The notes under the pieces were generated by a model. It saw only the letters and a program-made list of their open reading frames with translations. It made no database searches and was not told the origin of the DNA. Positions 40,684 through 50,531 of a stretch of 64,000 nucleotides of DNA are shown piece after piece. The stretch comes from Acidimicrobiia bacterium (lineage in GTDB: Bacteria > Acidobacteriota > Terriglobia > Bryobacterales > Bryobacteraceae), in contig VFZE01000009.1 in NCBI GenBank assembly GCA_016871315.1, positions 1-64,000 of the forward strand. The letters run 5' to 3'. The stretch's first letter is position 1, and the number at the start of each line of letters is the position of its first letter. The translations under genes and the position numbers were made by a program.

Positions 40684-43184
40684 GAGCAGCGGTCTGGTTG
40701 ATTGCGGCGCTGGCGATGGCGCAGGATGCGGTATCGGTGCGTGTGGTTCCGGAGAAGGTAGTGCTAAGCGGGCACGGCGCGTCGCAACAGTTTCTGGTGA
40801 TGGGACGGTACGCGGACGGCAGCGAGCGTGACTTGACGGAGAGCGCCACGCTCCGGCTGTCGGACGCAGGGGCGGGGGAGATTCGCGGTGGGCGGCTGAT
40901 CGCGAGCCGCGACGGCGCTGTCAAGATTACTGCCGAGGCGGCGGGAAGGCGCGCTTCGGCGGAGGTGATGGTGATGCGTTCAGGGGAGCGCAAGCCGTTC
41001 AGTTTCCCGCGGGACATGGTGGAGATTTTGACGCGGCGAGGCTGCAACGGGAGCGGCTGCCATGGAGGGGTGAAGGGGCAGGGCGGCTTCAAGCTGTCCG
41101 ATAACGGGATCCATCCGAAGGAAGATTACCGGTGGATTGTGGAGGGCGGGCAGTTTCAGGTGTTGTCGGGAGAGGCGGCGGGGGAGAAGCGTCCGCGGAT
41201 TGACCGGGCGAATCCGGAGCAGAGCCTCTTGCTGGTGAAGGCGACGATGGAAGCTACGCATGGAGGGGGTCCGCGATTCCGCAAGGATTCCGATGATTAC
41301 CGGGCGATTTTGAATTGGGTGCGCGAAGGAGCGGCGTATGGAGAAGAGGGGAGCGGAGCGGCGGCGCGGGTGACGCGGCTGGAGATTTATCCCGGCGAGA
41401 TCGTGATGAAGCCCGGGGAGAAGCAGCGGCTGCTGGTGACGGCGCACTATGCCAGCGGCGCCACCGAGGACTTCACGCATAAGGTGTTGTACGCATCGAA
41501 CGATACGGGGGTGGCAAGAGTGGACGCGGGCGGAGTGGCGGAAATGGTGGAACCTGGGGAGACGGCGATTCAGGTAAAGGCAGCCGGGCGGACGGGGCGT
41601 GTGGGAGTCGGGGTGATCGGGAAGGCGACGGCAAGTTACCCCAGGGTGAGCGCGAACAACTTTATCGATGAGGAGGTGTTGGCGAAGCTGCGGCGGTTCC
41701 ATATTGCGCCGTCGGAGTTGTCAAGCGATGGGGAGTTTTTGCGGAGGGTGTGCCTGGACTTGACGGGGCGCGTGCCGCCGCCGGAACGGGCGCGGGAGTT
41801 TCTGGCGAGCCGGGATCCGGACAAGAGAAGGAAAGTGATTGAGGCTCTGCTGGATTCGCCGGAGTATGTGGACTACTGGAGTTTCCGGCTTTCGGACCTG
41901 TTCCGGGTATCGATTTTCCCGGTGGGGATCAATCCGAAGTGGACGCAGGACTATTACGAATGGATCCGCGACGCGGTGGAGCGCGACCGTCCGTACACGG
42001 AGGTGGCCAAGGAGAGAATTGGCGCGCAAGGTTATAGTCCGGCTACGCGGCATTATCTGCCGTACCTGGTGATTCCGCCGCCGGAGAACATGATGGGCGA
42101 GCAGATGCGGGTGTTCCTGGGGCGGCGGTTTGATTGCGCGCAGTGCCACGACCATCCGTACGAGGAATGGACGCAGGATCAGTTCTGGGGGCTGACGGCG
42201 TTCTTCGGGCCGATGTTCAAGCTGGGGGGCAATCCGAATTCGGTGATCTTCGATTTTCCGAACGGGAAGGAGCTAGCGGCGGACGTGCCGAGTCCGGTGG
42301 ATTTGCGCGTGGTGCATCCGAGGACGAAGAAGCCGGTGGAGCCGGAGTTATTGGACGGGACGAAGGTCGCGTTCGCGGAGAACGAGTTTCCACGGGGCAA
42401 GTTGAGCGAGTGGGTGACGAAGCATCCGTTCTTCGCCGAAGCGGCGGTGAACCGGATCTGGAGCCTGATGTTCGGGCGCGGGATCGTGGATCCGGTGGAC
42501 GATTTCCGGAGCACGAATCCGCCGACGCATCCACGGCTGCTGGCACGGCTGGCGGAGGAGTTCCGGCGCGGGGATCACCGGTTCAAACACGTCATCCGGC
42601 TGATTGTGAGTTCGCGTGTGTATCAGCTTTCGGGCGAGGCGAATGAGACGAACGCGGCGGACAGGATCAATTACTCGCACGCGCTGCCGCGGCCGCTGGA
42701 TGCGGAGGTACTGCTGGATGCGATCGCGGACGTGACGGGGGTGAGGGAGCGGTTTGTTGTGGGGATGAACCGGGGGGAGTGGCGCGGAGGAAAGGCTCCG
42801 GCGGGCACACGGGCGATTCAGCTGATGGAAGGCGACATTTACGCGACGCCGTTTTTCGACGCTTATGGCAGGCCGAACCGGTTCTCGGTGCCGGAGCGTG
42901 ACGCGTCGCCAAAGCTGGCGCAGGCGCTGCACGTGCTGGCAGGAACGACGTATAACGACCGGCTATGGGCACCTGGATCGCGGGTGTATGAGATGCACCG
43001 GCGGGGAGCGAGCGATGGCGAGATTATCGAGGAGGTGTACCTGGCGGCGTTCGCGCGGAAGGCGAGCGAAGAAGAATCGGCGGCGATCGAGCGGCTGATT
43101 GCGGCATCGGAGGATCGGGAGCAGGGGTTGCGCGATTTCTTGTGGGCCGTGATCAGTTCGCGCGAATTTGCGGAGAATCATTAG
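40680..43184 (+). CDS. DUF1549/DUF1553 protein with Ig-like and cytochrome-type N-terminal part
   Basis: 834 aa from ATG 40680. A signal peptide (MRAAVWLIAALAMAQ) is followed by a Big_2-like Ig domain (VVPEKVVLSGHGASQQFLVM), a haem-like motif RRGCNGSGCHGGVKG and a second Ig-like unit. DUF1549 comes next (FIDEEVLAKLRRFHIAPSEL, RRVCLDLTGRVPPPE) with CAQCHDHPYEEW, then DUF1553 (RFSVPERDASPKLAQALHVL; AFARKASEEE). The first haem motif is C-x4-C-H rather than C-x2-C-H. The function of these large 'PSD1-type' proteins is not settled; an exported redox role is inferred. The gene is translationally coupled to the PPC gene and followed by DUF1501. Confidence 0.88.
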   Translation: MRAAVWLIAALAMAQDAVSVRVVPEKVVLSGHGASQQFLVMGRYADGSERDLTESATLRLSDAGAGEIRGGRLIASRDGAVKITAEAAGRRASAEVMVMRSGERKPFSFPRDMVEILTRRGCNGSGCHGGVKGQGGFKLSDNGIHPKEDYRWIVEGGQFQVLSGEAAGEKRPRIDRANPEQSLLLVKATMEATHGGGPRFRKDSDDYRAILNWVREGAAYGEEGSGAAARVTRLEIYPGEIVMKPGEKQRLLVTAHYASGATEDFTHKVLYASNDTGVARVDAGGVAEMVEPGETAIQVKAAGRTGRVGVGVIGKATASYPRVSANNFIDEEVLAKLRRFHIAPSELSSDGEFLRRVCLDLTGRVPPPERAREFLASRDPDKRRKVIEALLDSPEYVDYWSFRLSDLFRVSIFPVGINPKWTQDYYEWIRDAVERDRPYTEVAKERIGAQGYSPATRHYLPYLVIPPPENMMGEQMRVFLGRRFDCAQCHDHPYEEWTQDQFWGLTAFFGPMFKLGGNPNSVIFDFPNGKELAADVPSPVDLRVVHPRTKKPVEPELLDGTKVAFAENEFPRGKLSEWVTKHPFFAEAAVNRIWSLMFGRGIVDPVDDFRSTNPPTHPRLLARLAEEFRRGDHRFKHVIRLIVSSRVYQLSGEANETNAADRINYSHALPRPLDAEVLLDAIADVTGVRERFVVGMNRGEWRGGKAPAGTRAIQLMEGDIYATPFFDAYGRPNRFSVPERDASPKLAQALHVLAGTTYNDRLWAPGSRVYEMHRRGASDGEIIEEVYLAAFARKASEEESAAIERLIAASEDREQGLRDFLWAVISSREFAENH

Positions 43185-43209
43185 CGGGAGTAGACTTTGG
43201 GTAAGCGGT

Positions 43210-44547
43210 ATGTACTTGCTTAAGAGAGGGTGCCTGAGCCAGACGCGGGATGATTGGGGCCGCCGCGCGTTTTTGAGGGCGGGCTCGCTGAGCCTGCTGG
43301 GGATGAACCTTGCCGACGCGCTGAGGCTGCAGGCGGCGACGGGAACGGCCAAGAAGGGCGGGAAGGCGAAGGCGTGCATCCTGCTGTTTCTCGAGGGCGG
43401 GCCGGCGCAGATGGACACGTTTGACCCGAAGCCGAACAGCAGCTTCCGCCCGATTGCAACGAACGTGGCCGGGATACAGGTTTCCGAACTGCTGCCGAAG
43501 CTGGCGAAACGGATGGACAAGCTGGCGCTGATCCGGTCGATGAGTTCGTTCGGGGACGATCATCCGCAGGCAGTGCACTATGCCGCGACGGGGCACCTGC
43601 ACAATCCGGCGATGCAGTTTCCGAGCCTGGGCGCGGTGGTGGGCAAGGAATTGGGCTCGGCCAACAGCATGCCGCCGTACGCGATTGTGCCGCGGTGGGA
43701 GTCCGGGCGGCAGTATCAGGAGTATTTCCGGAGCGCGTTTCTCGGGCCCGATTATGACCCGATGCTGGTTCCTGATCCGTCGAAGGAGAACTTCGAGGTA
43801 ACGGATCTGAGCCTGCCGAAGTCGGTTTCCAAGGCGGTGGTGGAGAACCGGCGGGCATTTCTGGAAGTGGTGGACCGGGGTTACCGGACGAAGATGGCGA
43901 GCGCGGAGCACGCCAAGATGGACAAGTTCACGCAGAACGCCTGGGAGATGCTGCTGACACCGGGAGTTCGGGATGCGTTTGACTTGTCGAAAGAGAGCCA
44001 GAAGACGCGGGAGGCGTACGGGCTGGATCCGGTGGGGCAGAGTCTGTTGCTTGCGAGGCGGCTGGTGGAGGCGGGGACACGGTTTGTGACGGCGGCGGGG
44101 TTCCACGGCAATTCGTGGGACACGCATTCCAATAATGATGCGGGGCATCGGGACAAACTGACGCCACCGCTCGATCGCGGCCTTTCGACGCTGATCGACG
44201 ATATGAGGGCGCGCGGATTGTGGGAAGAGACGATCGTGATCGCGATGGGCGAATTCGGGCGGACGCCGGAGATCAATCCGGCGCTTGGCCGGGACCACTG
44301 GCCGCGCTGCTGGGCGCTGGCGCTGGGAGGCGGCGGTCTGAAGACGGGGCAGGTGATAGGGGCAAGCGATGAGCGTGCGGCGAATGTGGTGGATCGGAAG
44401 ACGTCGATTGGGGATCTGTTCGCGACCGTGTATAAGGCGATGGGGATTGACTGGACGGCGGAATACATGACGCCGGTTGGCCGGCCGATCAAGATCGCGA
44501 ATTCGTTTGATGATGCGACGGGCGAACCGGTGCGCGAGCTGTTTTAG
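43210..44547 (+). CDS. DUF1501 protein, Tat-exported
   Basis: 445 aa from ATG 43210. The N-terminal DDWGRRAFLRAGSLSLLGMN is a twin-arginine signal. ACILLFLEGGPAQMDTFDPK, HPQAVHYAATGHLHNP and NSWDTHSNNDAGHRDKLTPP with IVIAMGEFGRTPEINPALGR are typical of DUF1501, which has an alkaline-phosphatase/sulfatase-like fold. It nearly always follows a DUF1549/DUF1553 gene, so the two probably act together in the periplasm, perhaps on sulfated or complex carbohydrate. The direct activity is not established. Confidence 0.9.
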   Translation: MYLLKRGCLSQTRDDWGRRAFLRAGSLSLLGMNLADALRLQAATGTAKKGGKAKACILLFLEGGPAQMDTFDPKPNSSFRPIATNVAGIQVSELLPKLAKRMDKLALIRSMSSFGDDHPQAVHYAATGHLHNPAMQFPSLGAVVGKELGSANSMPPYAIVPRWESGRQYQEYFRSAFLGPDYDPMLVPDPSKENFEVTDLSLPKSVSKAVVENRRAFLEVVDRGYRTKMASAEHAKMDKFTQNAWEMLLTPGVRDAFDLSKESQKTREAYGLDPVGQSLLLARRLVEAGTRFVTAAGFHGNSWDTHSNNDAGHRDKLTPPLDRGLSTLIDDMRARGLWEETIVIAMGEFGRTPEINPALGRDHWPRCWALALGGGGLKTGQVIGASDERAANVVDRKTSIGDLFATVYKAMGIDWTAEYMTPVGRPIKIANSFDDATGEPVRELF

Positions 44548-44614
44548 CTCGGTTGCCGCACTGGTAGCGGGCATGGTCAAATAAGAGTTACACTTCCCCC
44601 GCAGGAGTTTAGCA

Positions 44615-45751
44615 TTGGAAAAATCCATCCTCGCCCTGGAGGACGGGACCGTCTACGAGGGCACGAGCTTTGGTGCGCGCACGATCCGGAGCGGGGAGGT
44701 TGTTTTCAACACCTCGATCACGGGCTACCAGGAAATCTTCACGGATCCTTCCTATTGCGGACAGATCGTGGTGCTGACCAATCCGCAGATCGGCAACTAC
44801 GGCGCTAACCAGGATGATTCGGAATCGGGCAGGCCTTACATTGAGGGGCTTGTGGTGCGCGATTTCTCGCCGGTGGTGAGCAACTGGCGGTCAGAGGAGG
44901 CGGCGGAGCAGTTTCTATCGAAGAGCCAGGTGCCGGTGGCGAGCGGGATCGATACACGGTCGGTGGTGCGGCGGCTGCGGAGCCGCGGTGTGATGCGCGG
45001 CGTGCTGTCGGGCTCGGGGGGGGATGCGGCGGAACTGGTGAAGATGGCGCAGCAAGTGCCGTCGATGGCGGGACTGGATCTGGCGACGAAGGTATCGACG
45101 CTGTCGCAGTACCGGTGGAAGGACGCTGTGAAGCCGTGTTCGCCGTCGGAGGTGGTGGAGGATGCGGTGGAGCCACGGTTCCATGTGGTGGCTTACGATT
45201 TCGGGATCAAGCGGAATATTCTACGAAGGCTGGTGCAGGTGGGCTGCGAGGTGACGGTGGTTCCGGCGCTGACGACGGCCGAGGATGTGCTGGCGATGAA
45301 GCCGGACGGGGTGTTTCTGTCGAACGGGCCGGGGGATCCGGAGCCGCTGGAGTTTCAGGCAACGCAGGTGAGGAAGCTGGTGGGGAAGACGCCGATATTC
45401 GGGATCTGCCTGGGGCACCAGGTGTTGGGGCTGGCGCTTGGGGGCAAGACGTTCAAGCTGAAGTTCGGGCACAGAGGGGCGAATCATCCGGTGCTGAACT
45501 ACCGCACGCAGAAGGTGGAGATCACGTCGCAGAATCACGGGTTCGCGGTGGACCCGGATTCATTCAAGTCGTCGGACGTCGAACTCACACACATCAATCT
45601 GAACGATCAGACGCTGGAGGGGTTGCGTCACCGGAGTCACCCGGTGTTCTGCGTACAGTACCATCCGGAAGCGGCGCCGGGGCCGCATGATTCGCGGTAC
45701 TTGTTTGATGATTTTGCGGCGCTGATGAGCGAACATTCCAAGGCGAAGTAG
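44615..45751 (+). CDS. carA: Carbamoyl-phosphate synthase small (glutaminase) subunit
   Basis: 378 aa from TTG 44615, with GGAG 8-9 nt upstream. It hydrolyses glutamine and passes ammonia to CarB for arginine and pyrimidine synthesis. The N-terminus [17 protein letters not shown] and [20 protein letters not shown] are typical. The class I glutaminase has the Cys in [16 protein letters not shown] and the His/Glu in [20 protein letters not shown]. carB starts 7 bp downstream. No tandem PyrR or ArgR sites were recognised. Confidence 0.97.
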   Translation: MEKSILALEDGTVYEGTSFGARTIRSGEVVFNTSITGYQEIFTDPSYCGQIVVLTNPQIGNYGANQDDSESGRPYIEGLVVRDFSPVVSNWRSEEAAEQFLSKSQVPVASGIDTRSVVRRLRSRGVMRGVLSGSGGDAAELVKMAQQVPSMAGLDLATKVSTLSQYRWKDAVKPCSPSEVVEDAVEPRFHVVAYDFGIKRNILRRLVQVGCEVTVVPALTTAEDVLAMKPDGVFLSNGPGDPEPLEFQATQVRKLVGKTPIFGICLGHQVLGLALGGKTFKLKFGHRGANHPVLNYRTQKVEITSQNHGFAVDPDSFKSSDVELTHINLNDQTLEGLRHRSHPVFCVQYHPEAAPGPHDSRYLFDDFAALMSEHSKAK

Positions 45752-45758
45752 AGAGAGA

Positions 45759-48700
45759 ATGCCGAAACGAAGCGATCTGAAGAGAATCATGATTGTGGGT
45801 TCCGGCCCGATTATTATCGGGCAGGCGTGCGAATTCGATTATTCGGGCACGCAGGCGTGCAAGGCGCTGCGCGCGGACGGCTTCGAGGTGGTGTTGCTGA
45901 ACTCGAACCCGGCGACGATCATGACGGACCCGAACCTGGCGGACCGGACGTATGTTGAGCCGATCACGATGGAGTACGCCGAGGAGATCATCAAGCGGGA
46001 GCGGCCGGACGCGCTGCTATCGACGGTGGGCGGGCAGACGGGTTTGAACCTGTCGATGGCATTAGCGGAAGCGGGGATTCTGGAAAAGCATGGCGTGGAG
46101 CTGCTGGGGGCGAAGCTGCCGGCGATCAAGAAGGCGGAAGACCGGCTGCTGTTCAAGGACGCGATGAAGAAGATCGGGCTGGAGTCGCCGCGGTCGCAGC
46201 TGGTGAACAATCTGGAGGACGGGTTCGATTTCGCGAACAAGAACGGGTATCCGGTGGTGCTGCGTCCGAGCTTCACTTTGGGCGGGAGCGGCGGCGGAAT
46301 CGCGTATAACCGGGAGGAGCTGGAGGAGATATTAGGGAGGGGGCTGGATCTATCGCCTGTGGGCGAGGTGCTGGTGGAGGAGAGCGTAATCGGGTGGAAG
46401 GAGTTCGAGCTGGAGGCGATGCGCGACCTTGCGGATAACGCGATCATCATCTGCTCGATCGAGAACTTCGATGCGATGGGGGTGCACACGGGGGATTCCA
46501 TCACGGTGGCTCCGGCGCAGACGCTGACGGACCGCGAGTACCAGATGATGCGGGACGGTGCGCTGGCGTGTCTGCGGGAGATCGGCGTGGACACGGGGGG
46601 ATCGAACGTGCAGTTCGCAATCAACCCGAAAGACGGGCGGATGGTGATCATCGAGATGAACCCGCGTGTGTCGCGGAGCTCGGCGCTGGCATCGAAGGCG
46701 ACGGGGTTCCCGATTGCGAAGATCGCGGCGAAGCTGGCGGTGGGCTACCGTCTGGACGAGATCAAGAACGACATCACGCGGAAGACGCCGGCCTGTTTTG
46801 AGCCGACTCTGGATTACGTGGTGGTGAAGATTCCGCGCTGGCAGTTTGAGAAGTTCCCTGGCGCGGAGCCGGTGCTGGGGACGCAGATGAAGTCGGTGGG
46901 CGAAGTGATGTCGATCGGGCGAACGTTCCAGCAGGCGCTGATGAAGGGGATGCGAAGCCTGGAGACGGGCAAGTCGGCGGCCGCATCGGAGCAGTTTGAC
47001 GAGCACCTGATCCGGAACCGGCTGATCACGCCGAATCCGGAACGGCTGCCGTACATACGGTTCGCGTTCCAGCAGGGCTGGACGGTGGAGCAGGTGCAGG
47101 AGCTGACCTACATCGACCCGTGGTTTCTGAAGCAGCTGCGGGACGTGGTGGAATTGGAGAAATCGCTGCAGGGCGGCGTGATGGAGAGCGTGACGCCGGC
47201 GGCGATGAGCAAGCTGAAGCGGTCCGGGCTGAGCGACCAGGCGCTGGGCCGAGCGTGGAGCCGGACGGCGGATCAGGTGCGGGAGTACCGCAAGAAGCAG
47301 GGCGTGGGAACGGTGTTCAACCGGGTGGACACGTGCGCGGCGGAGTTTGAGAGCTTCACGCCGTACCTGTATTCCAGCTACGAGTTTGAATGTGAGGCGG
47401 AGCCGACGGACCGCAAGAAGGTGATGATTTTGGGAAGCGGCCCGAACCGGATCGGGCAGGGGATCGAGTTCGACTATGCGTGCTGCCATGCCAGCTACGC
47501 GCTGCAGCATTTCGGCGTCGAGTCGATTATGGTGAACTGCAACCCGGAGACCGTGTCGACGGACTACGACACAAGCGACCGGTTGTACTTTGAGCCGCTG
47601 ACGTTTGAAGAGGTGATGAACATTGCGGACCGGGAGAAGCCGGACGGGGTGATCGTGCAGTTCGGGGGGCAGACGCCGCTGACTCTGGCGCTGCCGCTGA
47701 AGCGTGCGGGGCTGCCGATTATCGGGACGGACCCGGAGAATATCGACCTGGCCGAGGACCGGAAGCTTTTCGCGAAGCTACTGGACGACTTGGGGATTCC
47801 GTCGCCGCCAAACGGCACGGCGACGAGCATGGATGAAGCGATCGAGGTGGCGACGCGGCTGGGGTTCCCGGTGCTGGTGCGGCCGAGCTTCGTGCTGGGC
47901 GGGCGAGCGATGACGATCGCCTATGACGAGGAGACGGTGCGGCGGTACATGGGGGAGGCGGTGATTTTTTCGCAGGAGCGGCCGGTGCTGATCGACCGGT
48001 TTCTGGAAGACGCGATCGAAGTGGACGTGGATGCGCTGAGCGACGGGGAAGATGTGCTGATCGCGGGGATCATGGAGCATATCGAGGAGGCGGGAGTGCA
48101 TTCCGGCGACAGCTCGTGCGTGCTGCCGCCGTATTCGATCGGGCAGCGGGAGCTGGATACGATCCGGGATTACACGGAGCGTCTGGCGCGGGCGCTGCAG
48201 GTGATCGGGCTGATGAACGTGCAGTACGCGATCAAGGACGGCAAGGTGTTTGTGATCGAGGTGAATCCGCGCGCGTCGCGGACGGTGCCGTACGTGGCGA
48301 AGGCGACAGGGGTTCCGCTGCCGAAGATCGCGGTGGGGCTTATGCTGGGGAAAAAGCTGAAGGAGTTCGCGGAGCTGACAGGCGGGCGGACGTCGGGGGT
48401 GCTGCCGGTACCGCAGTTCTTCGTGAAATCGCCGGTGTTTCCGTTCAACAAGTTTCCGGGGGTGGATCCGGCGCTGGGGCCGGAGATGCGGTCGACGGGG
48501 GAAGTGATGGGAGTGGGGGAGAATTTCGGCGAGGCGTTCGCGAAGGCGCAGTTGAGCGCGGGGACGCCGCTGCCGGACAAGGGAACGGCGTTCATCAGCG
48601 TGAACGACCGGCACAAGCCGGTGGCGGTGGATCTGGCGCGTAAGTTCGCGGAGCTGGGGTTTGAGCTTGTGGCGACGCGCGGAACGGCGGCGGCGATTAC

Positions 48701-48998
48701 CGCGTCGGGGATTGCGTGCAAGACGATCTTCAAGGTGAATGAAGGGCGTCCGAACGCGGTGGACCTGATCAAGGCGGGATCGCTGCAGCTGGTGATTTAC
48801 ACGGCGACGGGGGCGCATTCGTTCACGGATGAGAAGGCGATCCGGCGGACGGCGGTGTTTTACCGGGTGCCGTGCATCACGACGCTGAGCGCGGCGAAGG
48901 CGAGCGTGCAGGCGGTGGCGTCGCGGCGGCGGGATCCGATCCGGGTATGGAGCTTGCAGGAGATCCACGCGGGGGAAAAGACGGCGGTCACGAGCTGA
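45759..48998 (+). CDS. carB: Carbamoyl-phosphate synthase large subunit
   Basis: A 1079-aa ATP-dependent enzyme making carbamoyl phosphate. It starts [20 protein letters not shown]. The two homologous ATP-grasp halves are visible ([40 protein letters not shown]), with [20 protein letters not shown] and [20 protein letters not shown]. The C-terminal MGS-like allosteric domain follows ([20 protein letters not shown]). Full length, no frameshift. Codons in this gene favour GGG, CGG and ACG more than those of the fad operon. Confidence 0.98.
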   Translation: MPKRSDLKRIMIVGSGPIIIGQACEFDYSGTQACKALRADGFEVVLLNSNPATIMTDPNLADRTYVEPITMEYAEEIIKRERPDALLSTVGGQTGLNLSMALAEAGILEKHGVELLGAKLPAIKKAEDRLLFKDAMKKIGLESPRSQLVNNLEDGFDFANKNGYPVVLRPSFTLGGSGGGIAYNREELEEILGRGLDLSPVGEVLVEESVIGWKEFELEAMRDLADNAIIICSIENFDAMGVHTGDSITVAPAQTLTDREYQMMRDGALACLREIGVDTGGSNVQFAINPKDGRMVIIEMNPRVSRSSALASKATGFPIAKIAAKLAVGYRLDEIKNDITRKTPACFEPTLDYVVVKIPRWQFEKFPGAEPVLGTQMKSVGEVMSIGRTFQQALMKGMRSLETGKSAAASEQFDEHLIRNRLITPNPERLPYIRFAFQQGWTVEQVQELTYIDPWFLKQLRDVVELEKSLQGGVMESVTPAAMSKLKRSGLSDQALGRAWSRTADQVREYRKKQGVGTVFNRVDTCAAEFESFTPYLYSSYEFECEAEPTDRKKVMILGSGPNRIGQGIEFDYACCHASYALQHFGVESIMVNCNPETVSTDYDTSDRLYFEPLTFEEVMNIADREKPDGVIVQFGGQTPLTLALPLKRAGLPIIGTDPENIDLAEDRKLFAKLLDDLGIPSPPNGTATSMDEAIEVATRLGFPVLVRPSFVLGGRAMTIAYDEETVRRYMGEAVIFSQERPVLIDRFLEDAIEVDVDALSDGEDVLIAGIMEHIEEAGVHSGDSSCVLPPYSIGQRELDTIRDYTERLARALQVIGLMNVQYAIKDGKVFVIEVNPRASRTVPYVAKATGVPLPKIAVGLMLGKKLKEFAELTGGRTSGVLPVPQFFVKSPVFPFNKFPGVDPALGPEMRSTGEVMGVGENFGEAFAKAQLSAGTPLPDKGTAFISVNDRHKPVAVDLARKFAELGFELVATRGTAAAITASGIACKTIFKVNEGRPNAVDLIKAGSLQLVIYTATGAHSFTDEKAIRRTAVFYRVPCITTLSAAKASVQAVASRRRDPIRVWSLQEIHAGEKTAVTS

Positions 48999-48999
48999 G

Positions 49000-49041
49000 C
49001 TATTCGTAGCGAAGCGCTTCCATGACATCGACGCGAGTGCA
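49000..49041 (-). pseudogene. C-terminal tail of an ADOP/MacB-type permease
   Basis: The minus strand just beyond carB reads CTRVDVMEALRYE and TAG. The ending R-V/x-D-P-M-x-A-L-R-Y-E is the standard C-terminus of acidobacterial duplicated orphan (MacB-like FtsX) permeases. Nothing else of a permease is present, so this is a deletion scar. The assignment rests on only 13 residues. Confidence 0.45.
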
Positions 49042-49174
49042 GAGCGAAGCTGGCGGAGGAGCGGAAGCCTGGCGGAGGATGGGCGGCGATGGCGGCGTGG
49101 AAAGCGCGGAGGCGGTCTTCGCAGGGCGTGATGTCCGCGGAAGCGGGTGCGTGCCAGAAAAGATACGCGAGCAA
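49042..49174 (-). pseudogene. Truncated small gene behind the FAD oxidase
   Basis: TTG 49174 has a strong Shine-Dalgarno (AAGGAGGT, 6 nt spacing) located in the last codons of the FAD gene. The product begins LLAYLFWHAPASADITPCED, then RLRAFHAAIAAHPPPGFR and SSASF. It resembles a small conserved protein starting AYLFWHxPRP with AFHxxLAxxPPPGFxGS, which I cannot name. After about 43 codons the similarity stops where the permease tail begins. The frame itself continues to 48860, antisense to carB, so a chimeric 104-aa product is conceivable. Confidence 0.45.
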
Positions 49175-49186
49175 GGGGGACCTCCT

Positions 49187-50527
49187 TCAATGCGGGGGGA
49201 AGAGGTTGCCGCGGCCGAGGAGCCAGTGGGGGTCGAGGCGGCTTTTGACGGCGCGCATGGCGTCGATGTGTTCGGAGGCGTACTGGACTTCGAGCAGCGG
49301 GGCCTTGCGTTTGCCGAGGCCGTGTTCAGCGCTGACGGTGCCGCCCATGCGGACGGCTTCGCGGGCGAGTGAGAGGATGAGTTCGCGGCCGCGGTCGAAA
49401 TCGGCTTGCGATGCGGGAAGGATGTTGGCGTGGAGATGGGCGTCGCCGATGTGGCCGAAAACGACGTAGCGGCCGGGGAAGGCATCGCCGAGGGTGCGGT
49501 GATAGAGGGCGAGCATTTCCCCGTTGCGGTGGAGCGGGACGGCGAAGTCGGTGCCAAGCTTCATGAAGCCGTTGCGGCGGACGGTATCGTTGACCATTTC
49601 CGGCAGCGCGTGGCGGAGGAGGCGGAAGCGCTCGCGGTCGGCGTCGGAGACGGCGAACCAGGAGGCGTTCTGATCGGCGCGGGCTTGGTGAAGGCGGTCG
49701 GGCCAGGGGTCGATATCGGAGGGGGAAGAGAGCTCCTGTTCGAAGAAGATGGCGGCGCCGGCGGAGGCGGGGATTTCCGAGTAGCGGGCGCGGAGCATGT
49801 TGAGCGAACCACGGTCGAAATACTCGAGCATGCGGAGGCCGGGGATGGGGCGCCAGGAATCGACGGCGGCGAGCGCTTCGATGTCGGAGGGAAAGAAGAC
49901 GACACCGGCGAGCAGTTCTTCGGCGGCAGGGAGAAGCTGGAGCTCGGCTTCGGTGACGACGGCGAGGGTGCCCTCGGAACCGGCAATGAGATCGATCCAG
50001 TCCATGGCTGGCGAGAGCGGATAGCCGGCAGTGTTCTTGGTGGTGTTGGGGAGAGGGATGGGAGAGACGTCGAAATCGACTTTTTCGGCGCGCTGAAAAC
50101 GGCGGAGAGTGCCATCCATGAAAGCGGCTTCCAGGGCGAGCAGGTGGCGGCGGGTGGCGCCATATCGGAAACTGCGGGAGCCGGAGGCATTGTTGGCGAT
50201 GGTGCCGCCGAGGGAGGCGGTGATTTCGGTGGGGTCGGGCGCGTAGAGCTGGCGGGTGCGCGCGGCGGCGGCGTGGAGGTCCTTCAGGAGGAGGCCGGGG
50301 CCCGCGATGGCGCGGCCCGGGAGGATTTCGAGTCTGGCGAGTTTGGCGGTGGAGATGAGCCAGCCGCCTTGGGGGATGCCGCCGCCGGTGAGTCCTGTGG
50401 CGGCGCCGAGAACGGTGACAGGAACTCGCTGCTCGCCAGCTTGAGCAAGAATGGAGGCGACTTCGACGGCGGAGGCAGGAGTAAAGATGCGGTCGGCGTG
50501 GCCACGGAAACCTGAGGCATCTTCCAT
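49187..50527 (-). CDS. FAD-binding oxidase/dehydrogenase (GlcD / D-lactate dehydrogenase type)
   Basis: A 446-aa VAO-family flavoprotein. The FAD_binding_4 part spans about 1-180 with VTVLGAATGLTGGGIPQGGW and GTIANNASGSRSFRYGATRR. The C-terminal FAD-oxidase domain has YVVFGHIGDAHLHANILP and VSAEHGLGKRKAPLLEVQYA. Family members oxidise 2-hydroxy acids such as glycolate or D-lactate; the substrate is not defined here. It is the second gene of a leftward unit, 4 bp after the rnj stop, and its end carries the ribosome site of the truncated gene at 49174. Confidence 0.88.
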   Translation of the reverse strand: MEDASGFRGHADRIFTPASAVEVASILAQAGEQRVPVTVLGAATGLTGGGIPQGGWLISTAKLARLEILPGRAIAGPGLLLKDLHAAAARTRQLYAPDPTEITASLGGTIANNASGSRSFRYGATRRHLLALEAAFMDGTLRRFQRAEKVDFDVSPIPLPNTTKNTAGYPLSPAMDWIDLIAGSEGTLAVVTEAELQLLPAAEELLAGVVFFPSDIEALAAVDSWRPIPGLRMLEYFDRGSLNMLRARYSEIPASAGAAIFFEQELSSPSDIDPWPDRLHQARADQNASWFAVSDADRERFRLLRHALPEMVNDTVRRNGFMKLGTDFAVPLHRNGEMLALYHRTLGDAFPGRYVVFGHIGDAHLHANILPASQADFDRGRELILSLAREAVRMGGTVSAEHGLGKRKAPLLEVQYASEHIDAMRAVKSRLDPHWLLGRGNLFPPH

Positions 50528-50531
50528 GCGG

